Part shown: piece by piece, positions 54,445 through 64,000 of the stretch
Position numbering within the stretch: position 1 is the first letter of the stretch
Layout: every line of letters begins with the position of its first letter
Translations under genes and position numbers: made by a program
From: Micromonospora siamensis
Lineage (GTDB): Bacteria > Actinomycetota > Actinomycetes > Mycobacteriales > Micromonosporaceae
Reading direction: 5' to 3'
NCBI RefSeq assembly: GCF_900090305.1
Contig: NZ_LT607751.1
Location: 2,356,001-2,420,000 of the forward strand
DNA length: 64,000 nt
Notes under the pieces: model-generated
What the model saw: the letters and a program-made list of their open reading frames with translations, nothing else
Databases searched by the model: none
Told to the model about the DNA's origin: nothing

Positions 54445-54512
54445 TTTTTCTTTCGGATCTACGACAGTCGACGACGCGCGGCGCGTGACCGCGCAGCGAG
54501 GGGGCGGATGAG

Positions 54513-57389
<2,877 letters not shown>

Positions 57390-57400
57390 CGTACGACATC

Positions 57401-57432
57401 GCGAGGGCCGGCACCGATGTGCCGGCCCTCGC
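57401..57432. terminator. bidirectional terminator after nrdJ
   Basis: GCGAGGGCCGGCA (57401-57413) pairs perfectly with 57420-57432 around a 6-nt loop. It separates nrdJ from the convergent monooxygenase gene. Confidence 0.82.
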
Positions 57433-57444
57433 TGGCGTCCGGGG

Positions 57445-58560
57445 TCAGGAGTTGACCTCGTCGAAGAGGGCCAGGGCCTGGGCGGGATCCGGGCTCACCA
57501 GGCGTTCCAGCCCGGCCGCCGTGATCCTCGCCCACCTGGCGGCCCGCGCCCACATCCGTACCTCGAAGTCGCGGACGGCCCCGGCCAGGTCCTCCGGGTC
57601 GGCGGCGACGGCCTCGGCGAGTTCGGCGCCCTCCAGCATCGCGAGGTTCGCGCCCGCTCCCAACGGCGGCATCAGATGGGCGGCGTCACCCAGCAGCGTC
57701 ACTCCGGGAACGTGCGGCCAGGTGTGCGGGACCGGCAGCACGTGCAGCGGGCGGGGGACGAAGGTGGTGCCGCGGCGCAGCAGGTCGAGGACGGGGGCGG
57801 CCCAGCCGTCGAAGAGCGCCAGCAACCTCGCCCGCACGGCCTCGACGTCGTTCGGTTCGAGGCCGGTGTGCCAGTCCAGCGGCGTGCGGAACTGGGCGTA
57901 CACCTTGACGTGGCCGCCGCTGTTGCGCTGGGCGACCAGACCCCGGTTCACGCCGTACACGGCCAGCGAACCGTCACCGACCAACCTGGCGAGGTCTGGG
58001 TGGCGGGCGTCGACGTCGTCGAGGGACGTCTCGACCATGGTGACGCCGGTGTAGTGCGGCGTCGCCGACGAGAGCGCCGGGCGTACCCGCGACCAGGCGC
58101 CGTCGGCGCCGACCACCAGGTCGTACGCCTCCTGTGGTCCATCGGTGAAATGGACCAGGACGCCGTCCCGGGTCCCCGGCACCACCTGCGTCACGCCCCG
58201 GCCCCACTGGACGTCGAGCGGGCCGAGCAGCAGGTCACGGAGCTGCCCGCGGTCGATCTCGGGATTGGCCGGGTCGTCCAGCCGGGCCGGCCAGTCGCGC
58301 AGGACGGTCCCGTCCGTGGCGAGGAGGCGCATGGCCTGTCCCTCGGGGCGGGACAGCGCCCTGAACTCCGCCAGCAGCCCCGCCTTGTCCAGAGCGAGCT
58401 GGCCCATCCCCGGGTGCAGGTCCAGGGTGCCGCCCGGTGGGCGAGCGTGGGGGTCGGGATCGCGTTCGAGGACGGTGACGGGGTGGCCGTGACGGTGCAG
58501 AACGCGGGCGAAGGTGAGCCCGGCGGGGCCCGCGCCGACCACGGCGATACGACGTCTCAT
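57445..58560 (-). CDS. TetX-like FAD-dependent monooxygenase
   Basis: A 371-aa class A flavoprotein monooxygenase. FAD motif RIAVVGAGPAGLTFARVLHR at the N-terminus, TLDLHPGMGQLALDKAGLLAEF (closely like the TetX segment), DLVVGADGAWSRVRPAL, and the second FAD motif GVTLLGDAAHLMPPLGAGANLA. Length and motifs place it with TetX-like enzymes, which hydroxylate tetracyclines or other aromatics. The substrate is not inferable here. ATG at 58560; monocistronic. Confidence 0.88.
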   Translation of the reverse strand: MRRRIAVVGAGPAGLTFARVLHRHGHPVTVLERDPDPHARPPGGTLDLHPGMGQLALDKAGLLAEFRALSRPEGQAMRLLATDGTVLRDWPARLDDPANPEIDRGQLRDLLLGPLDVQWGRGVTQVVPGTRDGVLVHFTDGPQEAYDLVVGADGAWSRVRPALSSATPHYTGVTMVETSLDDVDARHPDLARLVGDGSLAVYGVNRGLVAQRNSGGHVKVYAQFRTPLDWHTGLEPNDVEAVRARLLALFDGWAAPVLDLLRRGTTFVPRPLHVLPVPHTWPHVPGVTLLGDAAHLMPPLGAGANLAMLEGAELAEAVAADPEDLAGAVRDFEVRMWARAARWARITAAGLERLVSPDPAQALALFDEVNS

Positions 58561-58618
58561 GTCGGTGCACTGTATGCCCGTGTCGCGTATCCCGAGGGGA
58601 CGGCGTGGGGGCCCGTTG

Positions 58619-58795
58619 TCACCGTCCCTCGGGGTTCTCCTGCTCGAAGCGGCTGGTCAGGTTGTCGGTGAGCCGGGTGTAGCGGGAGATCTCGATCCGG
58701 GCCTGTGGGGCTGCCACCCGCACCTGCTCCAGGAAGTTCACCACTCCCGTCCCGACCAGCATGGTCCGTCGGCGGTTGCGGCCGTACACCACCAT
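58619..58795 (-). CDS. small hypothetical protein (58 aa)
   Basis: A 58-aa frame beginning MVVYGRNRRRTMLVGTG and continuing LEQVRVAAPQARIEISRYTR, with the GC-rich third positions typical of this genome. A GGAG lies 8 bp before the ATG at 58795. It is 58 bp upstream of the monooxygenase gene on the same strand, so co-transcription is possible. No family recognised. Confidence 0.5.
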   Translation of the reverse strand: MVVYGRNRRRTMLVGTGVVNFLEQVRVAAPQARIEISRYTRLTDNLTSRFEQENPEGR

Positions 58796-58902
58796 GACCG
58801 TGCTCCGTCGTCTGTCCTACCCGGACACACCGCCCGCGCCACCTCGGCGGAATCGGCCCGCGACTGGCGTTGCGGAAGGGTTACCAGGAGTAGGATTCAG
58901 GG

Positions 58903-59286
58903 ATGGCCGCAGCCCAGGACCCCCGCCACCACGACCCACTGCCCGACGTGCCGCCCAGCATCTCCCTCGACGGCGGCGTCAATCTGGCGGTGTCCGAGAT
59001 CGCCGACTTTCTGGTCAGTGTCCGTGACGATCGCGGCAACAGCGACAACCTGCGTTGGTGGGCCCAGCAACAGCTCGACGAGATCCAGGACCTTCGCCAG
59101 GCCGCACGTCGAGCGGCCGCGGACGATCCCGATCGCTCCCACCGGCTCGCGCGCGCCCTGCGCTACAGCGCCGCGCCTCGCCTGAGCAGGGAAGCCGTCA
59201 GCCAGGTCGATCACGCCATCGCCCGCGCCGAGGCCGACGCCGAGCGAATCTACGGCGACGGCGACAGGGGACAGGCTGCCGCATGA
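58903..59286 (+). CDS. hypothetical protein coupled to a PIN-domain gene
   Basis: A 127-aa soluble, mostly helical protein with no recognised family. It contains ISLDGGVNLAVSEIADFLVS and a central Arg/Ala-rich helix (EIQDLRQAARRAAADD), then REAVSQVDHAIARAEADAER. ATG at 58903 follows CCAGGAGTAGG. Its stop overlaps the PIN gene by 4 bp, the layout of an antitoxin-toxin pair; an antitoxin role is only inferred from position. Confidence 0.65.
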   Translation: MAAAQDPRHHDPLPDVPPSISLDGGVNLAVSEIADFLVSVRDDRGNSDNLRWWAQQQLDEIQDLRQAARRAAADDPDRSHRLARALRYSAAPRLSREAVSQVDHAIARAEADAERIYGDGDRGQAAA

Positions 59287-59645
59287 CCCGCCCGAGGGTC
59301 CTGGACATCTCCGCACTGCTGGCTCTTCACAAGGGCCACCCGCAGGTGTTCCATCTGCTCACCCGCGCCGACGCCGGTGAGGTCACGGTGGTCATTCCGG
59401 CGACTGTGCTCGCGGAGGCCAATTTCACCATGCAATACACGGAGAGCGAGTGGGAGGCGATCCTCCTGATCGCCGGCATCACCGTTACTCCGCTGTCGCA
59501 GCACATCGCCGTGGAGGTCGGCGGGTGGCGCGGCGATCTGGCGACCCGACACACGGTGCACGAGGCGCGTGCGGTGCGGGGAGTGGTGGTGACCTGCGAT
59601 CCCGGTGGTTACCAGGGATATCAGGTGCCGCTGTTGGCGATGTGA
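59283..59645 (+). CDS. PIN-domain-like protein (possible VapC-type toxin)
   Basis: A 120-aa protein with PIN-like order. An N-terminal Asp in RVLDISALLALHKG, a conserved Glu in ATVLAEANFTM, and a C-terminal VVVTCDPGGYQGYQ with an Asp near the expected metal site. VapC-type PIN proteins are metal-dependent RNases. The usual second acidic cluster is less clear, so activity is uncertain. ATG at 59283 overlaps the preceding gene's stop. Confidence 0.65.
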   Translation: MTRPRVLDISALLALHKGHPQVFHLLTRADAGEVTVVIPATVLAEANFTMQYTESEWEAILLIAGITVTPLSQHIAVEVGGWRGDLATRHTVHEARAVRGVVVTCDPGGYQGYQVPLLAM

Positions 59646-59706
59646 CCGCACGTCCCTTGCCGCTACTTCTCGGCGCGGGTGGCGCCACCCCGTTTCGGTC
59701 GCCGAC

Positions 59707-60504
59707 ATGATCGAGGATCTGCCGGCCCGATTCCTGGCTCGCGTCGACCGACTGTTGCCGGGGTATGTGCGCGGGTTCTACGTCGTCGGGTCGGCCGCGT
59801 TGGGAGCCTGGCTGCCCGGGGTCAGCGACCTGGACGCGGTCATCCTGACCTCCCGCACGGCGACAGAGGAGGACCTGAGCCGGCTGCGGGCCGTACACGA
59901 GCAGATGCCGGCGGAGCCGCATCTCGACGGCGTCTATCTCGATCCGGCACTGGCCCGGCGCTGGCCGGCCGACCGGCGGCCGGTGCCGTTCGTGGTGGAC
60001 GGGCGGTTCATCACGAGGGAGCCGTGCGGGGAACTCACGCCGGTCCTCTGGCTGACACTGCGTCGGTACGGCATCCGGGTACGCGGTCCGGAGGTCGGTG
60101 ACCTCGGCGTACGGGTCGACCAGGAGCAGCTGCGCCGGTACAACCTGGAGAACCTGCGGGACTACTGGGGCGGGGCCGCGGCCGCGCTCTCGGCCGCGCT
60201 GGCCCGTGTCCCCGAGGATCAGGTGGTCGATGCGGATCGGGTGGCATGGTTCGTGCTGGGTCCGGCTCGGCTGCACCACACGTTGGCCCGCTCCGACGTG
60301 ATCTCGAAGGCGGCTGCCGGGGCATACCTGGGTGAGCTCTTCCCGGAGTACGCCGACCTCGCCCGACGGGCGGTCCGGTGGCGGGCGGGGGAGTCGGAGC
60401 GGTTCACCGCAGGGGATCTGGCCACGGCGGTGCGCAGCGTGAACGCGGTGGTGGGCGACGCGTGGCGACGATTCGGCGATGACCCGGTGACTAAGCCTTC
60501 GTGA
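59707..60504 (+). CDS. AadA-like nucleotidyltransferase
   Basis: A 265-aa protein with a nucleotidyltransferase core YVVGSAALGAWLPGVSDLDA (GS-x10-D-x-D metal site) and a C-terminal helical domain similar to the DUF4111 region of streptomycin/spectinomycin adenylyltransferases (YNLENLRDYWGGAAAALS, VAWFVLGPARLHHTLA, KAAAGAYLGELFPEYADLAR). Resistance is possible, but many chromosomal members have other substrates. ATG at 59707 is chosen; the frame is open to 59605. Its 3' end overlaps the convergent next gene by 14 bp. Confidence 0.8.
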   Translation: MIEDLPARFLARVDRLLPGYVRGFYVVGSAALGAWLPGVSDLDAVILTSRTATEEDLSRLRAVHEQMPAEPHLDGVYLDPALARRWPADRRPVPFVVDGRFITREPCGELTPVLWLTLRRYGIRVRGPEVGDLGVRVDQEQLRRYNLENLRDYWGGAAAALSAALARVPEDQVVDADRVAWFVLGPARLHHTLARSDVISKAAAGAYLGELFPEYADLARRAVRWRAGESERFTAGDLATAVRSVNAVVGDAWRRFGDDPVTKPS

Positions 60505-60898
60505 TCATCGACGTGCCGGCGAGAGCGAGGGAGAACATCCGCTCGAACGCCGCTCGGACGCCCGGGTCCCGATCGAGCCGCTCCAACGACTCGAACCGCG
60601 CCGGATGAAGGTCGACCGTGGCCAGCCCTCCGCCGGCATCGTGACCCGCCGTCGAGAACAGCAGAAGACAGCGGTAGGCCCTAAGTTCGCCTCCCCGCTC
60701 CTCGCGCATGAACGACTGGAGGAACATGGGGTCTGGCTTGACCTGGCTACAAAGTGCTTCGACCGAGGACCAGCGGGTTCCCCATTGGCGGCCTTCCGCC
60801 TCCAGTTGGATCTCGATCAGGGCGTCGAAGCTGATCTGGCACACGCGGAAGTCAGGGTCGGTCACCCGGATCCAAGCCGCCGGTCTGATCCCTACCAC
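60491..60898 (-). CDS. hypothetical protein
   Basis: A 135-aa protein of no recognised family with VCQISFDALIEIQLEAEG, LCSQVKPDPMFLQSFMRE and LRAYRCLLLFSTAG. Codon use is less biased than in flanking genes. The only start in frame is GTG at 60898; the frame continues upstream to a stop near 60941 with no better start, so the N-terminus is uncertain. Its stop overlaps the convergent nucleotidyltransferase. Confidence 0.5.
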   Translation of the reverse strand: MVGIRPAAWIRVTDPDFRVCQISFDALIEIQLEAEGRQWGTRWSSVEALCSQVKPDPMFLQSFMREERGGELRAYRCLLLFSTAGHDAGGGLATVDLHPARFESLERLDRDPGVRAAFERMFSLALAGTSMITKA

Positions 60899-60972
60899 GG
60901 TCGACCAGGATTCTCCGTTGACGCTGGCCGGTGATGGCAGTCAACCGACTGTGTCCGGGGGATGCTTGTCGG

Positions 60973-61143
60973 CTAGCGCTTCAGGCCGGTGACGAAGGTC
61001 GACCAGGCGTCACCGCTGAAGCGGAGGATCGGGCCGTCGGCATCCTTGCTGTCGCGGACCTCGACGGCCGGCTGCACGTGCCTCGCTTCGACACAGGCGC
61101 CGTTGCTGCCGCTCCGGCTGCTCTTGCGCCACTGCGAGTCCAC
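60973..61143 (-). CDS. DUF397 protein
   Basis: A 56-aa protein beginning MDSQWRKSSRSGSNGACVE and continuing VRDSKDADGPILRFSGDAW, the DUF397 signature. A GGAGG sits 6 bp before the GTG at 61143. It lies 10 bp after the HTH-DUF5753 gene on the same strand. These pairs are abundant in actinomycetes (BldB/WhiJ-type loci) and are thought to act together; DUF397 members may be small antagonists or partners of the HTH protein. Confidence 0.88.
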   Translation of the reverse strand: MDSQWRKSSRSGSNGACVEARHVQPAVEVRDSKDADGPILRFSGDAWSTFVTGLKR

Positions 61144-61153
61144 GCTCTGCCTC

Positions 61154-61996
61154 CTACTCCCTTTGCCCTGCGTTCCGAATCTCCTCGATCATGGCGGCCG
61201 AGTCGCTGGGTGACAAGGCCGCGCCGCGCAGGCTGTTGAACACCACCGTACAGCGGCGCACATCCTCGCCTTCTGCGTAGAGGTCGCCAGTCAGGCCCTC
61301 GATGTAGACGACACTCGGACCGTCGGCGAAGTTGAGGACGTGGAAGCTCGACATCATGGCCGCGTAGGCACCCTCCCGAAACGGGATGACCTGAAGGGTG
61401 ACGTTCCACCGCTTGCCTGCGTCGAGAAGAGCGGTGAGCTGGTCGGCCATGACCGCTGACCCACCGATCTGACGGCGTAGCACCGCCTCGTCCAGCACAG
61501 CGACGAGGCGCAGCTTTCCGGAGCCGATCAGCTCCTGGCGTTGGGTTCGTACGGCAACCCGACGCTCGACGGCATCGGGAGACGGCTCGAAGGGATCTTC
61601 GGCCATCATCGCGCGTGCGTAGCCGGGTGTCTGGAGAAGCCCAGGCACCACCAGTGTCTCGAAGTTGTGCACCTCTTCAGCGGCCGACTCCAGGCCGATG
61701 TACTGGCGGTACGACGACGGCAGGTCGCCGTACTTCGCCCACCAGCCGCGCTGCTTACCGGTTTTCGCCATGGACAGCAACGTGTCCCGCAGTTCCGCGT
61801 CGGTGACGCCGTACCGGTCGAGCAGAGCATTGAGCGCGGGCCCCTTGATGCCGACCCGCCCCGCCTCGATTCGTCGCAGCGTGCTGGCCGACACCTCGAT
61901 GACCTCGGCGGCCTGCTCGGCGGTCACGGTGGCGTCTTCCCGGACCCGCCGGAGCTGCGCGCCGAGCTGGAAGCGAACGAAGGTCGGACTTTCCAT
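61154..61996 (-). CDS. HTH (XRE) regulator with DUF5753 domain
   Basis: A 280-aa regulator. Residues ~10-70 are a Cro/CI-type HTH (LGAQLRRVREDATVTAEQAA, EVIEVSASTLRRIEAG). Residues ~95-275 are a DUF5753 domain with YIGLESAAEEVHNFETLVVP, GLLQTPGYARAMM and VLDEAVLRRQIGG, then VIPFREGAYAAMMSSFHVL. ATG at 61996. It is coupled with a DUF397 gene and divergent from four small genes, a WhiJ-like module that may regulate development in streptomycetes. Confidence 0.9.
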   Translation of the reverse strand: MESPTFVRFQLGAQLRRVREDATVTAEQAAEVIEVSASTLRRIEAGRVGIKGPALNALLDRYGVTDAELRDTLLSMAKTGKQRGWWAKYGDLPSSYRQYIGLESAAEEVHNFETLVVPGLLQTPGYARAMMAEDPFEPSPDAVERRVAVRTQRQELIGSGKLRLVAVLDEAVLRRQIGGSAVMADQLTALLDAGKRWNVTLQVIPFREGAYAAMMSSFHVLNFADGPSVVYIEGLTGDLYAEGEDVRRCTVVFNSLRGAALSPSDSAAMIEEIRNAGQRE

Positions 61997-62066
61997 GACG
62001 GTGATTGTGCCGGGGCCGCCGTCGTGTGGCCCAGTGACACGCTCGGTCCAACTGCACGCGTGTTGT

Positions 62067-62096
62067 TGACTACCTAAAAATGCGCGCGCAAAATTA
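62067..62096 (+). promoter_or_regulatory. candidate promoter of the four-gene small cassette
   Basis: TTGACT (62067-62072) and AAAATT (62091-62096) are separated by 18 bp in an AT-richer gap of about 110 bp between the HTH gene and the divergent small genes. The palindromic word GCGCGC lies in the spacer. Confidence 0.4.
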
Positions 62097-62140
62097 GCGA
62101 CGCAGGTCCGATGTCACCAGTGCAACGCGCCAGGGGGGGT

Positions 62141-62329
62141 ATGCCGAAGCGGGTGTCGTACGACGAGTACCTGCTCGCCGTCGCGCTGACCCTGGCCCGC
62201 CGGCACCGTCCCATCTGGTCCTGGCGGCACTGGCGTCGGATCTGCCGCTGTGGCGCCGACCTGCCCTGCCGCGCCCGCCACCGCATCCCCATCCGTCGCG
62301 GCCACTGGCCGGGGGAGGAGCCCCGATGA
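62141..62329 (+). CDS. small hypothetical protein, cassette gene 1
   Basis: A 62-aa basic protein starting MPKRVSYDEYLLAVALTLAR with a W/R/C-rich second half (WSWRHWRRICRCGADLPC). ATG at 62141 follows a CAGGGGGGG ribosome-site-like run; an in-frame ATG at 62111 would add ten residues. Its stop overlaps the next ATG by 4 bp. Unknown function. Confidence 0.65.
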   Translation: MPKRVSYDEYLLAVALTLARRHRPIWSWRHWRRICRCGADLPCRARHRIPIRRGHWPGEEPR

Positions 62330-62505
62330 CCGACCCGCAGGTACGCCAGATCCTCGCCGTACACCTGCCCGACCTCGCCGCACTCTGCGCCGGCTGCCGC
62401 GCGTGGTGGGCGCGGCTCGCCCCGTACCCCTGTCACCAGGCGGAGTGGGCCGCCCGCCGGCAGGCCCGGGCGGCGACAAGGCGTTTCCTGGACGGACTGC
62501 CGTGA
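62326..62505 (+). CDS. small hypothetical protein, cassette gene 2
   Basis: A 59-aa protein (MTDPQVRQILAVHLPDLAAL, then CAGCRAWWARLAPYPCHQAE). It is frame-linked by overlaps at both ends: ATGA with gene 1 and GTGA with gene 3. A GGGAGGAG lies before its ATG. The Cys/Trp content resembles gene 3. Unknown function. Confidence 0.65.
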   Translation: MTDPQVRQILAVHLPDLAALCAGCRAWWARLAPYPCHQAEWAARRQARAATRRFLDGLP

Positions 62506-62720
62506 CCACCCACGGTCCGGTCCTTCCGCTGTGGACCTGCGGTGGCTGCTCAGCGCCTTGGCCCTGTGCGACCCGGCGCAAGGAGCTGCGCGCCGAGTTC
62601 GACGGCGCGCCGGTCAGTCTGGCCCTCTACCTGGGGTCGTATCTGGTCTGGGCGGCGGAGGATCTGGGGCACGTGCCGGCCGGGCTGCTGCACCAGCGCT
62701 TCCTGGGGTGGGTGCGGTGA
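62502..62720 (+). CDS. small conserved actinobacterial protein, cassette gene 3
   Basis: A 72-aa protein with LPLWTCGGCSAPWPCATRRK followed by LYLGSYLVWAAEDLGHVPAG and a closing LLHQRFLGWVR. This pattern recurs in small proteins encoded beside HTH-DUF5753/DUF397 loci in actinomycetes (my recollection of the family). The GTG start overlaps gene 2, and the stop overlaps gene 4. Function unknown. Confidence 0.75.
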   Translation: MTTHGPVLPLWTCGGCSAPWPCATRRKELRAEFDGAPVSLALYLGSYLVWAAEDLGHVPAGLLHQRFLGWVR

Positions 62721-62929
62721 GCGTCATCCGGCCCGGCGACGAGCGGTACCACTACAGCGACCACTCGCACCGGTGGATACCGCCGGATCCCGACTACGAC
62801 CAGGAAGCCTGGAACGCCATCGTCCGCCAGCACCAGCAGCGGCACCTGGCCGAGCTGACCAGGCCGCCGGCAGGCGGTGACTGGCGGCGCGCGAGCGGCG
62901 GTGGACCGGATCGCGCGCCGACGGTATGA
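62717..62929 (+). CDS. small hypothetical protein, cassette gene 4
   Basis: A 70-aa, His/Tyr/Asp-rich protein (MSVIRPGDERYHYSDHSHRW, then IPPDPDYDQEAWNAIVRQHQ). The GTG at 62717 overlaps the gene 3 stop. It ends the cassette, 73 bp before the toxin-antitoxin pair. Unknown function. Confidence 0.65.
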   Translation: MSVIRPGDERYHYSDHSHRWIPPDPDYDQEAWNAIVRQHQQRHLAELTRPPAGGDWRRASGGGPDRAPTV

Positions 62930-62976
62930 CGCGCTTCGTTGAATTGGTGCCGGTCTCCTCTTAGTTCCCCGCCGAG

Positions 62977-62994
62977 CGGTACCGCATGGTACCG
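62977..62994 (+). promoter_or_regulatory. palindromic operator of the toxin-antitoxin pair
   Basis: CGGTACC-GCAT-GGTACCG is a perfect 7-bp-arm palindrome ending 8 bp before the antitoxin ATG. A TACCGT -10-like box (62990-62995) overlaps its right arm, so the transcript may be leaderless. Antitoxin binding here would give autorepression, the usual control of Phd-type pairs. Confidence 0.65.
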
Positions 62995-63002
62995 TTCGGC
63001 GT

Positions 63003-63302
63003 ATGGAGAGGATCACGCTGAGAGAGTTTCGTGACGGTGCGGGCCGGGTGCTGGAGGGCGTCGAGCGCACCGGTGACCCCGTCATCATCACGAAGTACGA
63101 GCGGCCAGTGGCCGTTCTGATCGGCATTGACGAGTGGGAGGAGATCGAGGCGTTGCGGGACCGTCGGGACTCCGCCGTGATCGAGCGTTCCCGTACCGAA
63201 GGCCAGTTCGTGCCGCTCTCAGCGGCCCTGGAGTCGCTCGGAGTTGATCCGCGTGAGGTGGAGGCGCTGCTGGCCGAGCGGACCAACGGTGCGGCGGCGT
63301 GA
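63003..63302 (+). CDS. Phd/YefM-type antitoxin
   Basis: A 99-aa antitoxin. The N-terminal Phd/YefM DNA-binding fold is MERITLREFRDGAGRVLEGV, then DPVIITKYERPVAVLIGIDE and WEEIEALRDRR; the C-terminal ~40 residues are the toxin-binding extension. ATG at 63003 directly follows the operator without a ribosome site. The stop overlaps the toxin start by 4 bp. Confidence 0.87.
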   Translation: MERITLREFRDGAGRVLEGVERTGDPVIITKYERPVAVLIGIDEWEEIEALRDRRDSAVIERSRTEGQFVPLSAALESLGVDPREVEALLAERTNGAAA

Positions 63303-63541
63303 AGGTTCAGATCGACCGGGACGTGCTGATCTGGCTGCACAAGCAGCCACGCAACGTCTTCCTGACCGTCCTGAGCGCGATCCTCGGCCTGGTGTCCGAT
63401 CCGACGCCGCAGAACTCCACCGAGATGCGCAACGGGTCCGGGCGTCGACTCCGCGTTGGTGACTACCGAGTGCTCTACGGTCTCGACGGCGACGAGTTGA
63501 CCATTCACGCGGTCGGGCATCGTAAGGACGTCTACTCCTGA
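63299..63541 (+). CDS. RelE/ParE-type toxin
   Basis: An 80-aa RelE-like toxin. It has QIDRDVLIWLHKQP, a central GSGRRLRVGDYRVLYGLDGD with the Arg/Tyr-rich strand of the family, and HAVGHRKDVYS at the end. RelE toxins cleave mRNA in the ribosome; ParE members act on gyrase. The RHRKDVY-type ending favours RelE. GTG at 63299 overlaps the antitoxin stop. Confidence 0.85.
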   Translation: MKVQIDRDVLIWLHKQPRNVFLTVLSAILGLVSDPTPQNSTEMRNGSGRRLRVGDYRVLYGLDGDELTIHAVGHRKDVYS

Positions 63542-63620
63542 GCCGCCCGGACTCGGCGGGGCCTGACCAGACCGTTGGGCGGGGCAGCGCACCCGGCCGA
63601 TCCGGACGAGGATCGACGGC

Positions 63621-64000
63621 ATGACGACCGCCGACAGCTACGCCGCGTTCGCCGCCCGCGAGGCACGCGGCGTCTCGCCCGCGTACGAGCGCCTGGCGCT
63701 GGCCGTGTCCCGCGACGCCGAACTGCTCGCGCTGCTCGACCCGCTGCCGCCGGCGAAGCGGCAACCCAACCTGCTCTTCGGTGTCGTCCGCCTGCTCGGC
63801 GGCCCGGTCGAGGACCCGGCCGCCTTCCACGACTGGACGGTCGCGCACTGGCCGGCCGTCGAGGAGCAGATCCGGGTACGCGCGACGCAGACCAACGAGA
63901 TCGGCCGGTGTGCGGTGCTGCTGCCGGTGCTGGCGGCGCTGCCCCAACCGCTCGCGCTGCTGGAGGTCGGGGCCTCGGCCGGACTGAACCTCTATCCCGA
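63621..64000 (+). CDS. DUF2332 family protein (partial, runs off the window)
   Basis: The first ~126 residues of a DUF2332 protein: MTTADSYAAFAAREARGVSP, then LLDPLPPAKRQPNLLFGVVR and the family core QTNEIGRCAVLLPVL followed by LLEVGASAGLNLYP. The last motif resembles a SAM-type glycine loop, but the family function is unknown. ATG at 63621; the gene continues beyond 64000. Confidence 0.85.
   Translation, partial: MTTADSYAAFAAREARGVSPAYERLALAVSRDAELLALLDPLPPAKRQPNLLFGVVRLLGGPVEDPAAFHDWTVAHWPAVEEQIRVRATQTNEIGRCAVLLPVLAALPQPLALLEVGASAGLNLYP

Noticed and set aside
54445..54512. Cobalamin riboswitch before nrdJ
   Set aside because: The gap is only 68 bp and has no B12-box-like sequence; control is better explained by the NrdR boxes upstream of nrdR.
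60585..60606. tRNA T-arm-like GACTCGAACC on the plus strand
   Set aside because: It lies inside a plausible minus-strand coding frame (PARFESLERLDRDP) and no acceptor or anticodon stem can be drawn.

Overview
The window reads as a chromosomal segment of a high-GC actinomycete. Dense GC-rich coding, frequent GTG starts, 4-bp ATGA/GTGA overlaps, TAnnnT -10 boxes sitting just before start codons, and conserved blocks (DUF3046-recA-recX; miaA-dapF; lexA/nrdR-nrdJ) all fit. Small palindromic intergenic repeats and the overall gene content suggest Micromonosporaceae, probably Micromonospora or a close relative. This placement is inferred from gene content, not computed.

Layout. 0-6.3 kb: a six-gene Mrp-type cation/proton antiporter operon with fused subunits A and B. 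6.3-10.0 kb: two tandem CNNM/CorC-type membrane proteins behind a possible leaderless upstream ORF, then a Spo0M-like protein. 10.0-13.3 kb: a LysE exporter and a flavin-binding/GNAT fusion, divergent from a MocR regulator over a shared palindrome. 13.4-18.0 kb: UdgX, paired membrane proteins, acyl-CoA dehydrogenase and an MFS transporter. 17.8-23.1 kb: DUF3046-recA-recX with an SOS box, a BKACE-family enzyme, and RNase Y behind a long leader. 23.2-26.6 kb: a complete glutamate-type ABC importer on the minus strand. 26.8-28.7 kb: selD and two small genes.

28.8-38.1 kb is the most notable part: a compact FxSxx-COOH peptide-modification locus. It holds a 62-aa precursor ending FNSAI, a radical SAM/SPASM maturase fused to a C-terminal HExxH domain, an AAC(3)-family acetyltransferase, two TIR-like proteins and a 1287-aa NTPase/TIR-like/NB-ARC/TPR protein. 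After the first gene the reading frames nearly all overlap. A 17-bp minisatellite follows the locus.

38.3-50.7 kb is mostly housekeeping: alpha/beta hydrolase, MiaB, a secreted GH5-CBM2 cellulase, a DUF349 protein, an extradiol-dioxygenase-like protein, MiaA, DapF, malic enzyme and HflX. Palindromic repeats lie between genes. 50.7-57.4 kb: a secreted membrane-anchored propeller-like protein with a GGVYGG tail, LexA (autoregulatory SOS box over its -35), and NrdR with class II ribonucleotide reductase NrdJ behind paired NrdR boxes.

57.4-64 kb is accessory-like: a TetX-like monooxygenase, small unknown genes, a PIN-domain pair, an AadA-like nucleotidyltransferase, an HTH-DUF5753/DUF397 pair opposite four overlapping small genes, a Phd/RelE toxin-antitoxin pair with a palindromic operator, and a truncated DUF2332 gene. 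No rRNA, tRNA, CRISPR array or intact insertion sequence was found.
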